DNA from: Reichenbachiella agarivorans
GTDB lineage: Bacteria > Bacteroidota > Bacteroidia > Cytophagales > Cyclobacteriaceae
Reading direction: 5' to 3'
NCBI RefSeq assembly: GCF_025502585.1
Contig: NZ_CP106679.1
Span: forward strand, 3,565,501 to 3,629,500
DNA: 64,000 nt
Shown: piece after piece, positions 9,513 through 16,904 of the stretch
Numbering within the stretch: position 1 is the first letter of the stretch
Layout: every line of letters begins with the position of its first letter
Translations under genes and position numbers: made by a program
The notes under the pieces: generated by a model
The model's database searches: none
Seen by the model: the letters and a program-made list of their open reading frames with translations, nothing else
Told to the model about the DNA's origin: nothing

Positions 9513-9755
9513 AAAACCTGCGCAGACTTGATGCAAAGTCTGCGCAGATTTGAGACAAAGTCTGCACGGATTTGATGCAAAGTCTGCACGGACTTGGAGC
9601 CAAACCTGCGCAGATTTAAAAAAAGACTAGGCAGACTTAAGGCAAAGTCTGCCTAGTCTTAGGACAAAACCTAGGCAGACTTTGAGTAAAACCACGGCAG
9701 ACTTTAGAGAAAACCACAGCAGGTTTGGAGCTACATCTGCGCGGGTTTTTGGAGG
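9513..9755. repeat. Tandem array of eleven 22-bp palindromic units
   Basis: Each unit has an A-rich left edge, an 8-bp central dyad and a T-rich right edge, for example AAAGTCTGCGCAGATTTGA. Dyad centres fall at 9521.5, 9543.5, 9565.5, 9587.5, 9609.5, 9630.5, 9652.5, 9674.5, 9696.5, 9718.5 and 9740.5, so the period is 22 bp with one 21-bp step. Central variants are CTGCGCAG, CTGCACGG, CTAGGCAG, CTGCCTAG, CACGGCAG, CACAGCAG and CTGCGCGG. The outer units are least conserved. The period is not a multiple of three and the array is not coding. It is close to two helical turns, which would put successive dyads on the same DNA face. Confidence 0.9.
9623..9660. repeat. Perfect 16-bp inverted repeat formed by units 6 and 7 of the array
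   Basis: AAGACTAGGCAGACTT (9623-9638) and its exact reverse complement (9645-9660) enclose the 6-base loop AAGGCA. Unit 8 (CTAGGCAGACTT, from 9671 minus flank) can also pair with unit 7 over 12 bp, so alternative hairpins are possible if this strand or its transcript is single-stranded. Confidence 0.75.
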
Positions 9756-9791
9756 GATGTTTTTAGCCAATGAATGAAACTGCTCCCCATC

Positions 9792-9818
9792 ACCCAAATC
9801 ATCTACCAAGATTTGGGT
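9792..9818. other. Hairpin after the palindrome array
   Basis: Perfect 9-bp arms ACCCAAATC (9792-9800) and GATTTGGGT (9810-9818) with a 9-base loop, followed by ATATTTCT. It may be a terminator. No gene lies between the array and the first cassette-like boundary at about 9950. Confidence 0.4.
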
Positions 9819-9961
9819 ATATTTCTATGATCAGCGGATCAAACCAGCCATAGTTTTGTTCAAATATGAGATTGAAGTATTAGTTTTGGTAGAGGTGCAA
9901 GTAGGGAAAGCTACCTTATCGACAAATTAAAGAACTTAGATTTACTCATGCCATAGGGCAA

Positions 9962-10001
9962 GTATGCGGACAAAAGTTCCGCATACACAATTGTTATAGG
10001 C
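9962..10001 (+). repeat. attC-like half site 1, left boundary of the ATPase cassette
   Basis: A perfect 9-bp stem, GTATGCGGA (9962-9970) with TCCGCATAC (9978-9986), is followed by ACAATT and the box GTTATAGGC (9993-10001). The last eight bases of this box plus a leading G are the exact reverse complement of GCCTATAAC at 12128-12136 beyond the gene, the pairing expected of a gene cassette in circular form. A matching left outer box (RYYYAAC type) upstream of the stem is degenerate (GCCATAGGG near 9950). The box deviates from the classical GTTRRRY consensus at positions 5 and 7. Confidence 0.5.
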
Positions 10002-10025
10002 AATTAGCCGCAACCTGCAATCAAT

Positions 10026-12122
10026 ATGAACTTGACGATTGAAAACTGTAATAATTTTGATTCAGCTTCAATAAAGATTGAAGAGGGCAAATTAAATATC
10101 AAACTAGCACCAAATGGAACTGGTAAAAGCACCATTTCCAGAGCAATTATTCTTGGTGCTAATGGTGATTCCTTGGATGAGTTAACACCCTTTAAATATC
10201 GAGAACATAACACAGAGGAATTGATGCCGAGAATGGCTGGGCTCGAAAATATCACAAATGTTATGTGTTTTAACGAGGATTATGTGACTCAATTCGTATT
10301 CCAACAGGATGAGCTTCTATCGAATAGTTTTGATATATTGATAAGAAATGATGAATTCAAACAACTTGAAGAAGAAATAGAGTCGTTAGTTTCAGATGTC
10401 AAAAGTACATTTACGAACAACCCCGATTTAGATGATTTGATTAATTGTCTTCAAGAATTAGGGAAAGCATTTAAACTTACAAGTACTGGCATATCTAAAT
10501 CTTCAATAGGATTAAAAGCTTTTTCTTCAGGTAATAAAATTAAAAACATCCCTGCCGGCCTTGAGTCATATCAACCATTCATACAAAGCGACAAGAGTGT
10601 TGAATGGGTTGATTGGCAAACAAAAGGAAACGCATTCAATGAACTTTCAGATAGCTGCCCATATTGTACTTCTGAAACTTCTGAAAAAAGGGAACGAATT
10701 CAACAAGTCAGCCAAGAATACGACAAGAATACTATTAAACACTTGGTTAGTATTATTGAAGTAATAAACAAGCTTGGTCATTTCTTATCTGCCGAGGCAA
10801 AAGATAAATTGACGATTATCACTTCATTAAAAGAATCAATAGAGCAAGAGCATATTGATTATTTAATAAGCATAAAAAAGCAAATTGATAACCTAATTGA
10901 TAAATTAGAACTTTTAAAATCTCTTTCAGGCTTTGATTTTAACGAAGAAGAAATAGAGCCAGAAAAGTTAAGCACTTTAAAATTAAGCTTAGCTTTTTAC
11001 ACTCATTTGGACTCTAGTGATACTCAAACAGCAATCGAACCGATAAATCAGTCTATTAATGAAATAATTAAAAGAGCTGGGGAACTGAAAGGCAAGGTCA
11101 TTCGTCAAAAACGTCAGATTAATTTACTGATTAGGAAACACCAGTCGGAGATCAATGATTTTTTATCATCCGCTGGATACAGGTATGAAGTTCGAATTAC
11201 TGGAGAACGGGAACAATCAAGGTTAAAGTTATATCATAAGGATTTTAATAATCACCTTGAGGGAGGAACGCAACATTTAAGTTTCGGTGAAAAAAATGCT
11301 TTCGCAATAGTGCTCTTTATGTACGAATGCCTAGCTAAAAAACCAGATCTGATTATACTAGACGACCCAATTTCATCATTCGATAAAAACAAAAAGTTTG
11401 CAATACTTGAGATGCTTTTTAGAAGAGAGTCAAATTCTTGTCTCAAAAGCAAAACAGTTTTAATGCTCACACATGATGTTGAGCCTATTATTGATACTAT
11501 AAAATCTCTCTCTCAAAAGTTTCAAGGAATTACTCGAGCTTCATTTTTACATCTAAGAAATGGAACTATTACAGAGAAAGCGATACAAAAAAGTCACATT
11601 AAAACTTTTGCGAGTATATGCGAAGCTGTACTTGAAACCAATCGATCTGATCTCATCAAACTAATATATCTACGCAGGTATTTTGAAATTTTGGATGAAT
11701 CAGGTGACACATACCAAGTACTTTCTAACCTTTTCCACAAGAGAACCACACCAATTGATTATAGATTGCCAAAGGGTGAGGACGACTTACATCCTCAAAT
11801 GGAAGAAAAGAATTTTAACGATGGGTGCAATATTATCGAACAAAAAATACCCGGCTTCAAATATGATTCTCTTATTCGTACAATTGATGATGAAAATGAA
11901 CTACTTAAGTTATATCAAAACACTTCTAACGGTTATGAAAAACTACAAATATTCCGGTTTTTTGGACTTAATTTACATAACTCTGTTTTGCAAAAATTCA
12001 TCAATGAAACCTATCACATTGAAAATGAGTTTATCGCTCAACTTAATCCATTAGAATTTGATACAATCCCTGAATATGTGCTTAAAGAATGTGATAACAT
12101 GCTCGTTGAACAAGTCGAATAA
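10026..12122 (+). CDS. ABC-type (AAA_13-like) ATPase with zinc-hook motif, possible defence protein
   Basis: 698 aa. Walker A APNGTGKST spans residues 28-36, the ABC signature is LSFGEK near 418-423, Walker B is LIILDDPISSFD with Asp446/Asp447, and the switch His is in LTHDVE near 483. Between the ATPase halves lie long helical segments and a CPYC motif at residues 211-214 that resembles the Rad50/RloC zinc hook. This layout is shared by RecF/Rad50-like proteins of the AAA_13 group, which includes the anticodon nucleases PrrC and RloC. The last ~200 residues are an extra domain with FRFFGLNLH (an R-x6-H spacing, compatible with but not proof of a HEPN nuclease) and FINETYHIENEF. AT-rich codon use and the cassette-like flanks suggest transfer. 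Nuclease activity is unproven. Confidence 0.72.
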   Translation: MNLTIENCNNFDSASIKIEEGKLNIKLAPNGTGKSTISRAIILGANGDSLDELTPFKYREHNTEELMPRMAGLENITNVMCFNEDYVTQFVFQQDELLSNSFDILIRNDEFKQLEEEIESLVSDVKSTFTNNPDLDDLINCLQELGKAFKLTSTGISKSSIGLKAFSSGNKIKNIPAGLESYQPFIQSDKSVEWVDWQTKGNAFNELSDSCPYCTSETSEKRERIQQVSQEYDKNTIKHLVSIIEVINKLGHFLSAEAKDKLTIITSLKESIEQEHIDYLISIKKQIDNLIDKLELLKSLSGFDFNEEEIEPEKLSTLKLSLAFYTHLDSSDTQTAIEPINQSINEIIKRAGELKGKVIRQKRQINLLIRKHQSEINDFLSSAGYRYEVRITGEREQSRLKLYHKDFNNHLEGGTQHLSFGEKNAFAIVLFMYECLAKKPDLIILDDPISSFDKNKKFAILEMLFRRESNSCLKSKTVLMLTHDVEPIIDTIKSLSQKFQGITRASFLHLRNGTITEKAIQKSHIKTFASICEAVLETNRSDLIKLIYLRRYFEILDESGDTYQVLSNLFHKRTTPIDYRLPKGEDDLHPQMEEKNFNDGCNIIEQKIPGFKYDSLIRTIDDENELLKLYQNTSNGYEKLQIFRFFGLNLHNSVLQKFINETYHIENEFIAQLNPLEFDTIPEYVLKECDNMLVEQVE

Positions 12123-12127
12123 AAAAA

Positions 12128-12210
12128 GCCTATAACATAATGTAAGAAATCATAGCCGCGCAAAGCCAATACACAAACCAAAGCTACGATTCTTACATAG
12201 ACGTTATGCC
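12128..12210 (+). repeat. attC-like site 2 between the two cassette genes
   Basis: An imperfect palindrome: left arm 12128-12156 starts GCCTATAAC and contains ATGTAAGAA then TAGC; right arm 12183-12210 contains GCTACGATTCTTACAT and ends ACGTTATGCC. The arms pair over ATAAC, ATGTAAGAA, TC and TAGC, with one or two unpaired bases only in the left arm, like the extrahelical bases of attC. The loop is 26 bases. It begins 6 bases after the ATPase stop codon and ends 15 bases before the next ATG. Confidence 0.6.
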
Positions 12211-12225
12211 TTATAAATGTAACAG

Positions 12226-12745
12226 ATGTCATCGAATCAGTCTTTTCTAGTTAGAATATTTGGAACCGAAATGGGAGAAATGCTTCAGGTGTTTCTTGGC
12301 TTTGGAGTTTTGATGGTTCTTTTTGTTGGAGGTCCGTTTTTTTTTAATGAAGCTTACTTCAGAAGATACTAAGGACGAACAGTATAATGAGGTTATAAAA
12401 AATTCAAGGCAAACAACTCAAAATATATACCAAGAACTTGTAAGGTACGACTCAGTACTAACAACAATTGAGACTAAAATAGATTCAGAACTAAGGCATG
12501 AAAAAAGACTTTTAGGGCAGAAGAAAGACATTCTAATTGAGCTTCAAGAAGATTTTGATTCTATCTACCTAACTCCTCACCAACTGAGCATTCTGGCAAC
12601 TGCAACAATCGATTCTCCAGACAATATTTCATTTAGAGAGTGGATTACATCAACCAATCAACTTTATAACATTGGAGTGAGCTTATTTATATCCTTCTTT
12701 TTCTATTATCTAGGGAGAAGACAGGGTGAAAAACAATCTCAATAA
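12226..12745 (+). pseudogene. Two-TM small membrane protein split by a shift at a nine-T run
   Basis: The ATG at 12226 opens a 48-codon frame (stop 12370-12372) that encodes a membrane segment, MLQVFLGFGVLMVLFVGG. At 12337-12345 there is a run of nine T. Removing one T joins this frame to the next one, which continues to the TAA at 12743-12745 with a helical, charged middle region and a second membrane segment, YNIGVSLFISFFFYYLG. The joined product would be about 172 aa with TM, soluble coiled helix and TM. Alternatives are translation of the second part from ATG 12347 as a tail-anchored protein of 132 aa, slippage on the T run, or a sequencing error. No family is recognised. It sits between attC-like boxes GTTATGCC and GGCATAAC. 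Confidence 0.55.
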
Positions 12746-12749
12746 ACAA

Positions 12750-12757
12750 GGCATAAC
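12750..12757 (+). repeat. attC-like half site 3 (outer box only)
   Basis: GGCATAAC, four bases after the membrane-protein stop codon, is the exact reverse complement of GTTATGCC at 12203-12210. The following AGCGTGATAGCG could be the left stem, but I find no partner arm downstream; REP-like hairpins start at 12782, so the site looks truncated. Confidence 0.4.
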
Positions 12758-12781
12758 ATAGCGTGATAGCGAATGTCCGCT

Positions 12782-12956
12782 AGGTCGCAATTGTATTGCG
12801 ACCTCAACTTTATGGCATTTGTAATGCCTAGACTATAGTATATATACATTCCTTAGCCCTTTTCTCTGGCTTAATCAGCGAAAACTGTTAACGACTCAAT
12901 CCCTACCAAAAGGCATTGCAAATGCCAAGGTAGATTTCATGCACAATAAAATTGTG
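12782..12956. repeat. Cluster of four short REP-like hairpins
   Basis: Perfect stems, all with 3-base loops: 10 bp at 12782-12804 (AGGTCGCAAT tgt ATTGCGACCT), 6 bp at 12814-12828 (GGCATT tgt AATGCC), 6 bp at 12912-12926 (GGCATT gca AATGCC) and 6 bp at 12942-12956 (CACAAT aaa ATTGTG). The second and third share the same stem. No T-run follows, so they are not typical terminators. They resemble repeats mobilised by RAYT transposases, but no such gene is present. Confidence 0.5.
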
Positions 12957-12992
12957 TCCGAGCAGATTCATGATACCCAGCAGACCACAGAA

Positions 12993-13724
12993 CTATTGTT
13001 GCGGGAATTTTACTCCGGTGATTTGCTCACAGGCCTTTAGCAAATCGTTTTGTAGGTTCTCTTTGCTAGCTTCTGGGTTAAAGCTGCGCTGTTGACGATG
13101 GAAGTAATATTGTCCACTCAATGTAGCAGCGTCGCTGGTAGCCAACCAAGTCTGTGTCTCATAGCCCTGCTGTAAATCATCAGGTGCTCCTGCACCACCC
13201 ATTTTAGTCGGTACCCAACCTGGGTCGACGGCATTGGCAGATACATGGTACCAGAGACGAGCCACTGCCAGCGTCAACATCAATACCTGAAGTTTGGAGT
13301 CTGAGTAGTTGATTCCCCTATAGTCACCTTTTAGTTGAGCCAGTTTGGCCTGACCCCCCGTGTGCATGCCAGAACTCAGATAAATCAATCGTTTGGGTGG
13401 ATCAATCAGACTTGTCAGGATATAGGGAGCCAGTATGTTCACTTTGACAATCGTTTCACTTGGTGCCTGGTAGACTCCAGCGTTGTGAATCACGGCATCA
13501 AAACTTCCCAGTGCATTCACAGCAGCGGCCAATTGCTTGGTCTCGTCAATACTAGACAGATCCCCTATTAAAACTGTCTCTGCTCTAGGCACTTTGTCTA
13601 ATGCCTCCAGCCCTCTTGACTCATTGCGCGCATGTAGGACGACCTGATGCCCTTGCTCAACCAATGATTTGGCCGCCAATTGTCCCAACCCATCAGCTGA
13701 TCCCGTGATGAATATTCTTGCCAT
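12993..13724 (-). CDS. Short-chain dehydrogenase/reductase (SDR) family protein
   Basis: 243 aa with a classical SDR fold. The cofactor motif is TGSADGLG at residues 7-14, HNAGV is the NNAG-type strand 4 motif, SSG is the expected active-site serine region, and the catalytic pair is Tyr140 and Lys144 in YSDSK. The segment VDPGWVPTKMG follows as usual. Arg at the end of strand 2 (LHARN) suggests NADP(H). The substrate cannot be read from sequence, and neighbours do not help: the upstream gene on the same strand, 43 bp away, is an unknown membrane protein. Confidence 0.85.
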   Translation of the reverse strand: MARIFITGSADGLGQLAAKSLVEQGHQVVLHARNESRGLEALDKVPRAETVLIGDLSSIDETKQLAAAVNALGSFDAVIHNAGVYQAPSETIVKVNILAPYILTSLIDPPKRLIYLSSGMHTGGQAKLAQLKGDYRGINYSDSKLQVLMLTLAVARLWYHVSANAVDPGWVPTKMGGAGAPDDLQQGYETQTWLATSDAATLSGQYYFHRQQRSFNPEASKENLQNDLLKACEQITGVKFPQQ

Positions 13725-13767
13725 TTTATTAATATTATCAATTCTTATGATACATTGTATAAGTCCC

Positions 13768-14664
13768 CTATCTGCTTTTCTTATAGGTACTTACTGTAAA
13801 ACATGCCGCTTGGGTAAAAGGATTCTTACCCGCTGCACCGATGTAATTGAGGGAGATCAAGTAGCGGTAGTTTTGATGATCTATCGCATAGACACCGCCT
13901 TCTGACAGGGATACACTTGTGTTATTCGGAATAATGGTGGGAGCAGTTTTGTTTTCTCCATCAATATCCTTCAGGTTAAACACCATGGACTGCTTGTCTA
14001 CATGGACCACCCCGACCCTAAGGCTATTGTTGAATTCCACATAGTAGCCCTGCTTGCACCACTTACTGACCGGAGTTCCGATCAAGGTATAATTCTCATC
14101 ACCACTTGATATAGATAGAGGCGTAATGATTTTTTTGGTCTCATTCAATGTATGAATGATGCCAAGGTCAATGGCGTTTTTATCTGGGGCTATCCTATTC
14201 TCCTTCACTTTCAGCTGATCAATACTGACTAAATCACTGTTTTCATCAATTGCGTTTTCTTCTGTTTTCATCTTGAGAAACGCTTGTTTCTCTTGCTCAC
14301 TGAGATGATCGACCAATACTTCCTGCTGTTTTTCTGCCGTATTCTTAGCCTGCCTTGCGCTTGATTCATCCATATGTCTACTCAAATCTCCGATCCTTAA
14401 ACGGACTTCATTTTTGATTTGTGGAGTGGTGATGAAAGTGTGTATGAACTGCAAGTATCCTAATTCGGATGAATCAGCTCTGTTTTTCACATCTTGGGTG
14501 ACTACACTGAGGAAATTTGCATCTGCCTCTAACCTCTTTATTTCTAATTCTGTCTTTTGAATTTGTTGATTGATGAATATCCCGGTCAATCCCAACCCTA
14601 CGGTTCCAATTAGCCATTTTGCGATTTCAAGGACCGTGTTTTTATAACTTCCTTCTTTTTCCAT
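13768..14664 (-). CDS. Unknown membrane-anchored protein with helical stalk
   Basis: 298 aa, not recognised. Residues 13-32 (WLIGTVGLGLTGIFINQQ) form a single membrane segment; residues 33-130 are charged and helical (QKTELEIKRLEADANFL, then RHMDESSARQAKNTAEKQQ), probably a coiled coil; the C-terminal ~150 residues are mixed and beta-rich, with Tyr-, Asn- and Gly-containing strands. The likely topology is a short cytoplasmic N-terminus with one anchor, although the side of the soluble part is uncertain. It is transcribed toward the SDR gene 43 bp downstream. About 280 bp separate it from the divergent barrel gene. Confidence 0.6.
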   Translation of the reverse strand: MEKEGSYKNTVLEIAKWLIGTVGLGLTGIFINQQIQKTELEIKRLEADANFLSVVTQDVKNRADSSELGYLQFIHTFITTPQIKNEVRLRIGDLSRHMDESSARQAKNTAEKQQEVLVDHLSEQEKQAFLKMKTEENAIDENSDLVSIDQLKVKENRIAPDKNAIDLGIIHTLNETKKIITPLSISSGDENYTLIGTPVSKWCKQGYYVEFNNSLRVGVVHVDKQSMVFNLKDIDGENKTAPTIIPNNTSVSLSEGGVYAIDHQNYRYLISLNYIGAAGKNPFTQAACFTVSTYKKSR

Positions 14665-14964
14665 TTGATGATTTTAGCTGGTTGTGTTTTTTGCGTTGAT
14701 TAAGATTAATCTCACCTAATTGCATATTTCATGCAACGCCATGTTGAAGGTATTTCAAGAAGCCTAAAATTCAAAATTTTACTTTCTGATTCGTGAAGAA
14801 ACAACTACATCTGCGATGAGGCACAAGATTATTTAATGCTAACCAGTATGGTTCATCAATTTCTTTTAAGCACTTGGGTGCAATATAAAGCTTGGATGTC
14901 GTTAATATTGTCGGCAACACTTGTTGGCATTGACTGAATTGCATTGACTATACAACTAGCAACT

Positions 14965-16764
14965 ATGAGAAAAATCTTACTCCTTCTAGTCGTTGTGACT
15001 AGTATTACCACTCTGACCTACGCCCAAGAAACGGAAGAGGAAGATCCTTTCGCTGACTATTCCTACCTGTGGGAGGACACCAAAAAGGATAAAAAGAAAA
15101 AGAAGAAAGACAAAGAGTCACAACCCACGGTGATAGAATCAAGTGATCCAGTTGTCGCAGATACCACCAAACAAGTCCAAGCAGAACCAGTCATGATTGC
15201 AGACTCTTTGATGACTGAGTCTGTACTCGCTGATTCCCTCGTCAATGAATCTCCATTGTTGACAGATAGTTTGGTAGAGGAGCAGCCATATGTCTTTGTG
15301 GACAGTGCTACAGTAGAGACCTCTCCTACTGCAGAAGAACTGGCAGCACTGCAACAAGAGCAGATGCTCCAAGACTCTGCCAAGCAAGCCCGTAAAGAAG
15401 CCAAACGAGAAGAGCGCAAAGAAAAGGACAAGGACAAAGAACCCACAGAGGATTTTCGTGCGGGGCTCCCTCCGGTCAATGCATCCAGCTCCATCAATGG
15501 CGGATTCACCTACACAGTCATTGACGGCAAGGCCTATGCAGGGTTGGTACTTGCACCAGAGCTCAATCTAGGCAAAGTAGGCGTAGGCATAGACGTGCCT
15601 GTACTCTACGGTCTGGATGATAAAAAATTCCGAACGGAAATGTTTGAAGATGGAGTAGGTGCGCTGCGACTCATCAGGTACGTGAGAGTGGGTCAGCAAA
15701 AGGTAGACCCTGTCTACGTCCAAGTGGGTAGTATGGCAGGCACCATGATCGGCTATGGTGGATTGATCAACAACTACTCCAACAGTATCAGTTACGAAAA
15801 ACGCAAGATTGGCCTGCACTACGATATCAACGTCAAAGGATTAGCGGGTTTAGAAGGTCTCTACAGTGATTTTGATCCCGCATCCTTCAATCTATTTGCC
15901 GTGAGACCCTATGTCAGGCCCTTGAGCTGGACTTTCATTCCGATCGTTAGGAGTTTGGAGATTGGTGGCACCTATGTCTCAGACCATGACCAAACTGCCC
16001 TACTCAGTACCGATGCTGGAGAAACTACCTATACCTTCACCAAGGACGGCATCTCTGCCTTCAACATCGACGCAGGTATGACACTGCTGAGAGTGCCTTT
16101 CATCCAGATCGACCTCTTCGGAGGGTACAACAAGCTCAACGTGAGCAATCAAGTGCTATTAGACTCCATCTCCGTGCTACAGACGACGAGCATGATCGAG
16201 ACACCTACCAGTACCTTTGCCGATGGACACGGCATCAATGTCGGCTTCAATTTCCGCTTCCATTTCATTGCAGATATGTTGAGTGCAGATTTGAGAGTAG
16301 AGAGACTGTCCTACTCAGATTATTACTTACCACAATTTTTCGATACCTACTACGAGATAGACAAGGATCGCAAGATTCTCTCTCTCGCATCCGCGAAAAA
16401 GATGAGCGGTATCTACGGCAGTTTGGAAGGACATGTACTCAAAAAATTAACCTTTGGTGGTAGCTTGATGATCCCAGACGATATTACAGAAGAGACTCCT
16501 GCCACTGTCACTCTCAATGCAGACGTAGACAGGTTGTTTGACAAGTTTTCCCTCCATGCCCAATATTTCAAAGGAGGATTGAGTGACCTCAATGATGTGT
16601 TTGTGTTAGATGAAAACTCATTGGCCAAGGTTCGCTTTGTGTACCACCTCAACCGCTTTATCGTGGCAGGTGTGGATTACTTCTATACCTTCACGCCTAC
16701 AGAGGAGGGTTATAAAACTACGCAGTATATATCACCTTACTTTGGGATGAGTATTCAGTTTTAA
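14965..16764 (+). CDS. Outer-membrane beta-barrel protein with acidic Ser/Asp-rich N-terminal region
   Basis: About 599 aa from the ATG at 14965, which gives a clean signal peptide (MRKILLLLVVVTSI, cleavage near TYAQ); a TTG at 14944 would add seven residues. Residues ~25-150 are low complexity: an Asp/Glu/Lys segment, then repeated ADSL/TDSLV-like stretches, then a lysine-glutamate tract. From residue ~165 on, alternating hydrophobic strands and many Tyr/Gly/Asp turns continue to a terminal GMSIQF, an aromatic last residue typical of BAM-inserted barrels. Role unknown. A strong palindromic terminator follows directly. Confidence 0.7.
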   Translation: MRKILLLLVVVTSITTLTYAQETEEEDPFADYSYLWEDTKKDKKKKKKDKESQPTVIESSDPVVADTTKQVQAEPVMIADSLMTESVLADSLVNESPLLTDSLVEEQPYVFVDSATVETSPTAEELAALQQEQMLQDSAKQARKEAKREERKEKDKDKEPTEDFRAGLPPVNASSSINGGFTYTVIDGKAYAGLVLAPELNLGKVGVGIDVPVLYGLDDKKFRTEMFEDGVGALRLIRYVRVGQQKVDPVYVQVGSMAGTMIGYGGLINNYSNSISYEKRKIGLHYDINVKGLAGLEGLYSDFDPASFNLFAVRPYVRPLSWTFIPIVRSLEIGGTYVSDHDQTALLSTDAGETTYTFTKDGISAFNIDAGMTLLRVPFIQIDLFGGYNKLNVSNQVLLDSISVLQTTSMIETPTSTFADGHGINVGFNFRFHFIADMLSADLRVERLSYSDYYLPQFFDTYYEIDKDRKILSLASAKKMSGIYGSLEGHVLKKLTFGGSLMIPDDITEETPATVTLNADVDRLFDKFSLHAQYFKGGLSDLNDVFVLDENSLAKVRFVYHLNRFIVAGVDYFYTFTPTEEGYKTTQYISPYFGMSIQF

Positions 16765-16770
16765 AGATTT

Positions 16771-16810
16771 AACATTACAAGTTGACAGTCGACTGTTGGC
16801 TTGTAATGTT
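16771..16810 (+). terminator. Palindromic terminator after the barrel gene
   Basis: Arms AACATTACAAG (16771-16781) and CTTGTAATGTT (16800-16810) pair perfectly and enclose an inner dyad ACAGTCGACTGT; T-rich DNA (CTTCTTTTTATT) follows. Confidence 0.7.
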
Positions 16811-16904
16811 GCTCTTCTTTTTATTATCTGATCACAACTTGCAAAATTGCAAATGGGCATTATGGGATTAACTTTGTGCCAGATTCACTACCAATACTCA
16901 GTCT

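Larger units (their letters stand above)
9994..12757 (+). mobile_element. Two gene cassettes of integron-like organisation (integrase not in window)
   Basis: Cassette 1 (about 9994-12203) holds the ATPase gene and ends in an attC-like palindrome; cassette 2 (from 12204) holds the frameshifted membrane protein and ends at a half site GGCATAAC (12750-12757). In each case the box before the gene is the exact reverse complement of the box after it: GTTATAGGC with GCCTATAAC, and GTTATGCC with GGCATAAC. Both genes are on the same strand, closely fitted to the boxes, promoterless in appearance and visibly more AT-rich than their neighbours. These are known hallmarks of integron cassettes. No integrase gene or canonical attI is present, so this would be an orphan cassette cluster. 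The interpretation is inference. Confidence 0.5.

Noticed and set aside
9513-9755. CRISPR array
   Set aside because: The repeats follow each other directly with no unique spacers of 26-50 bp, units vary internally, and no cas gene is near.
9627-9809. A 60-codon minus-strand ORF across the palindrome array
   Set aside because: The 22-bp period is not a multiple of three, so the peptide does not repeat with the DNA, and the frame is simply open through a low-stop repeat. No start context or homology supports it.
10004-10255. 83-codon minus-strand ORF at the start of the ATPase gene
   Set aside because: It lies fully antisense to the Walker A region of a well-supported gene and has no independent features.
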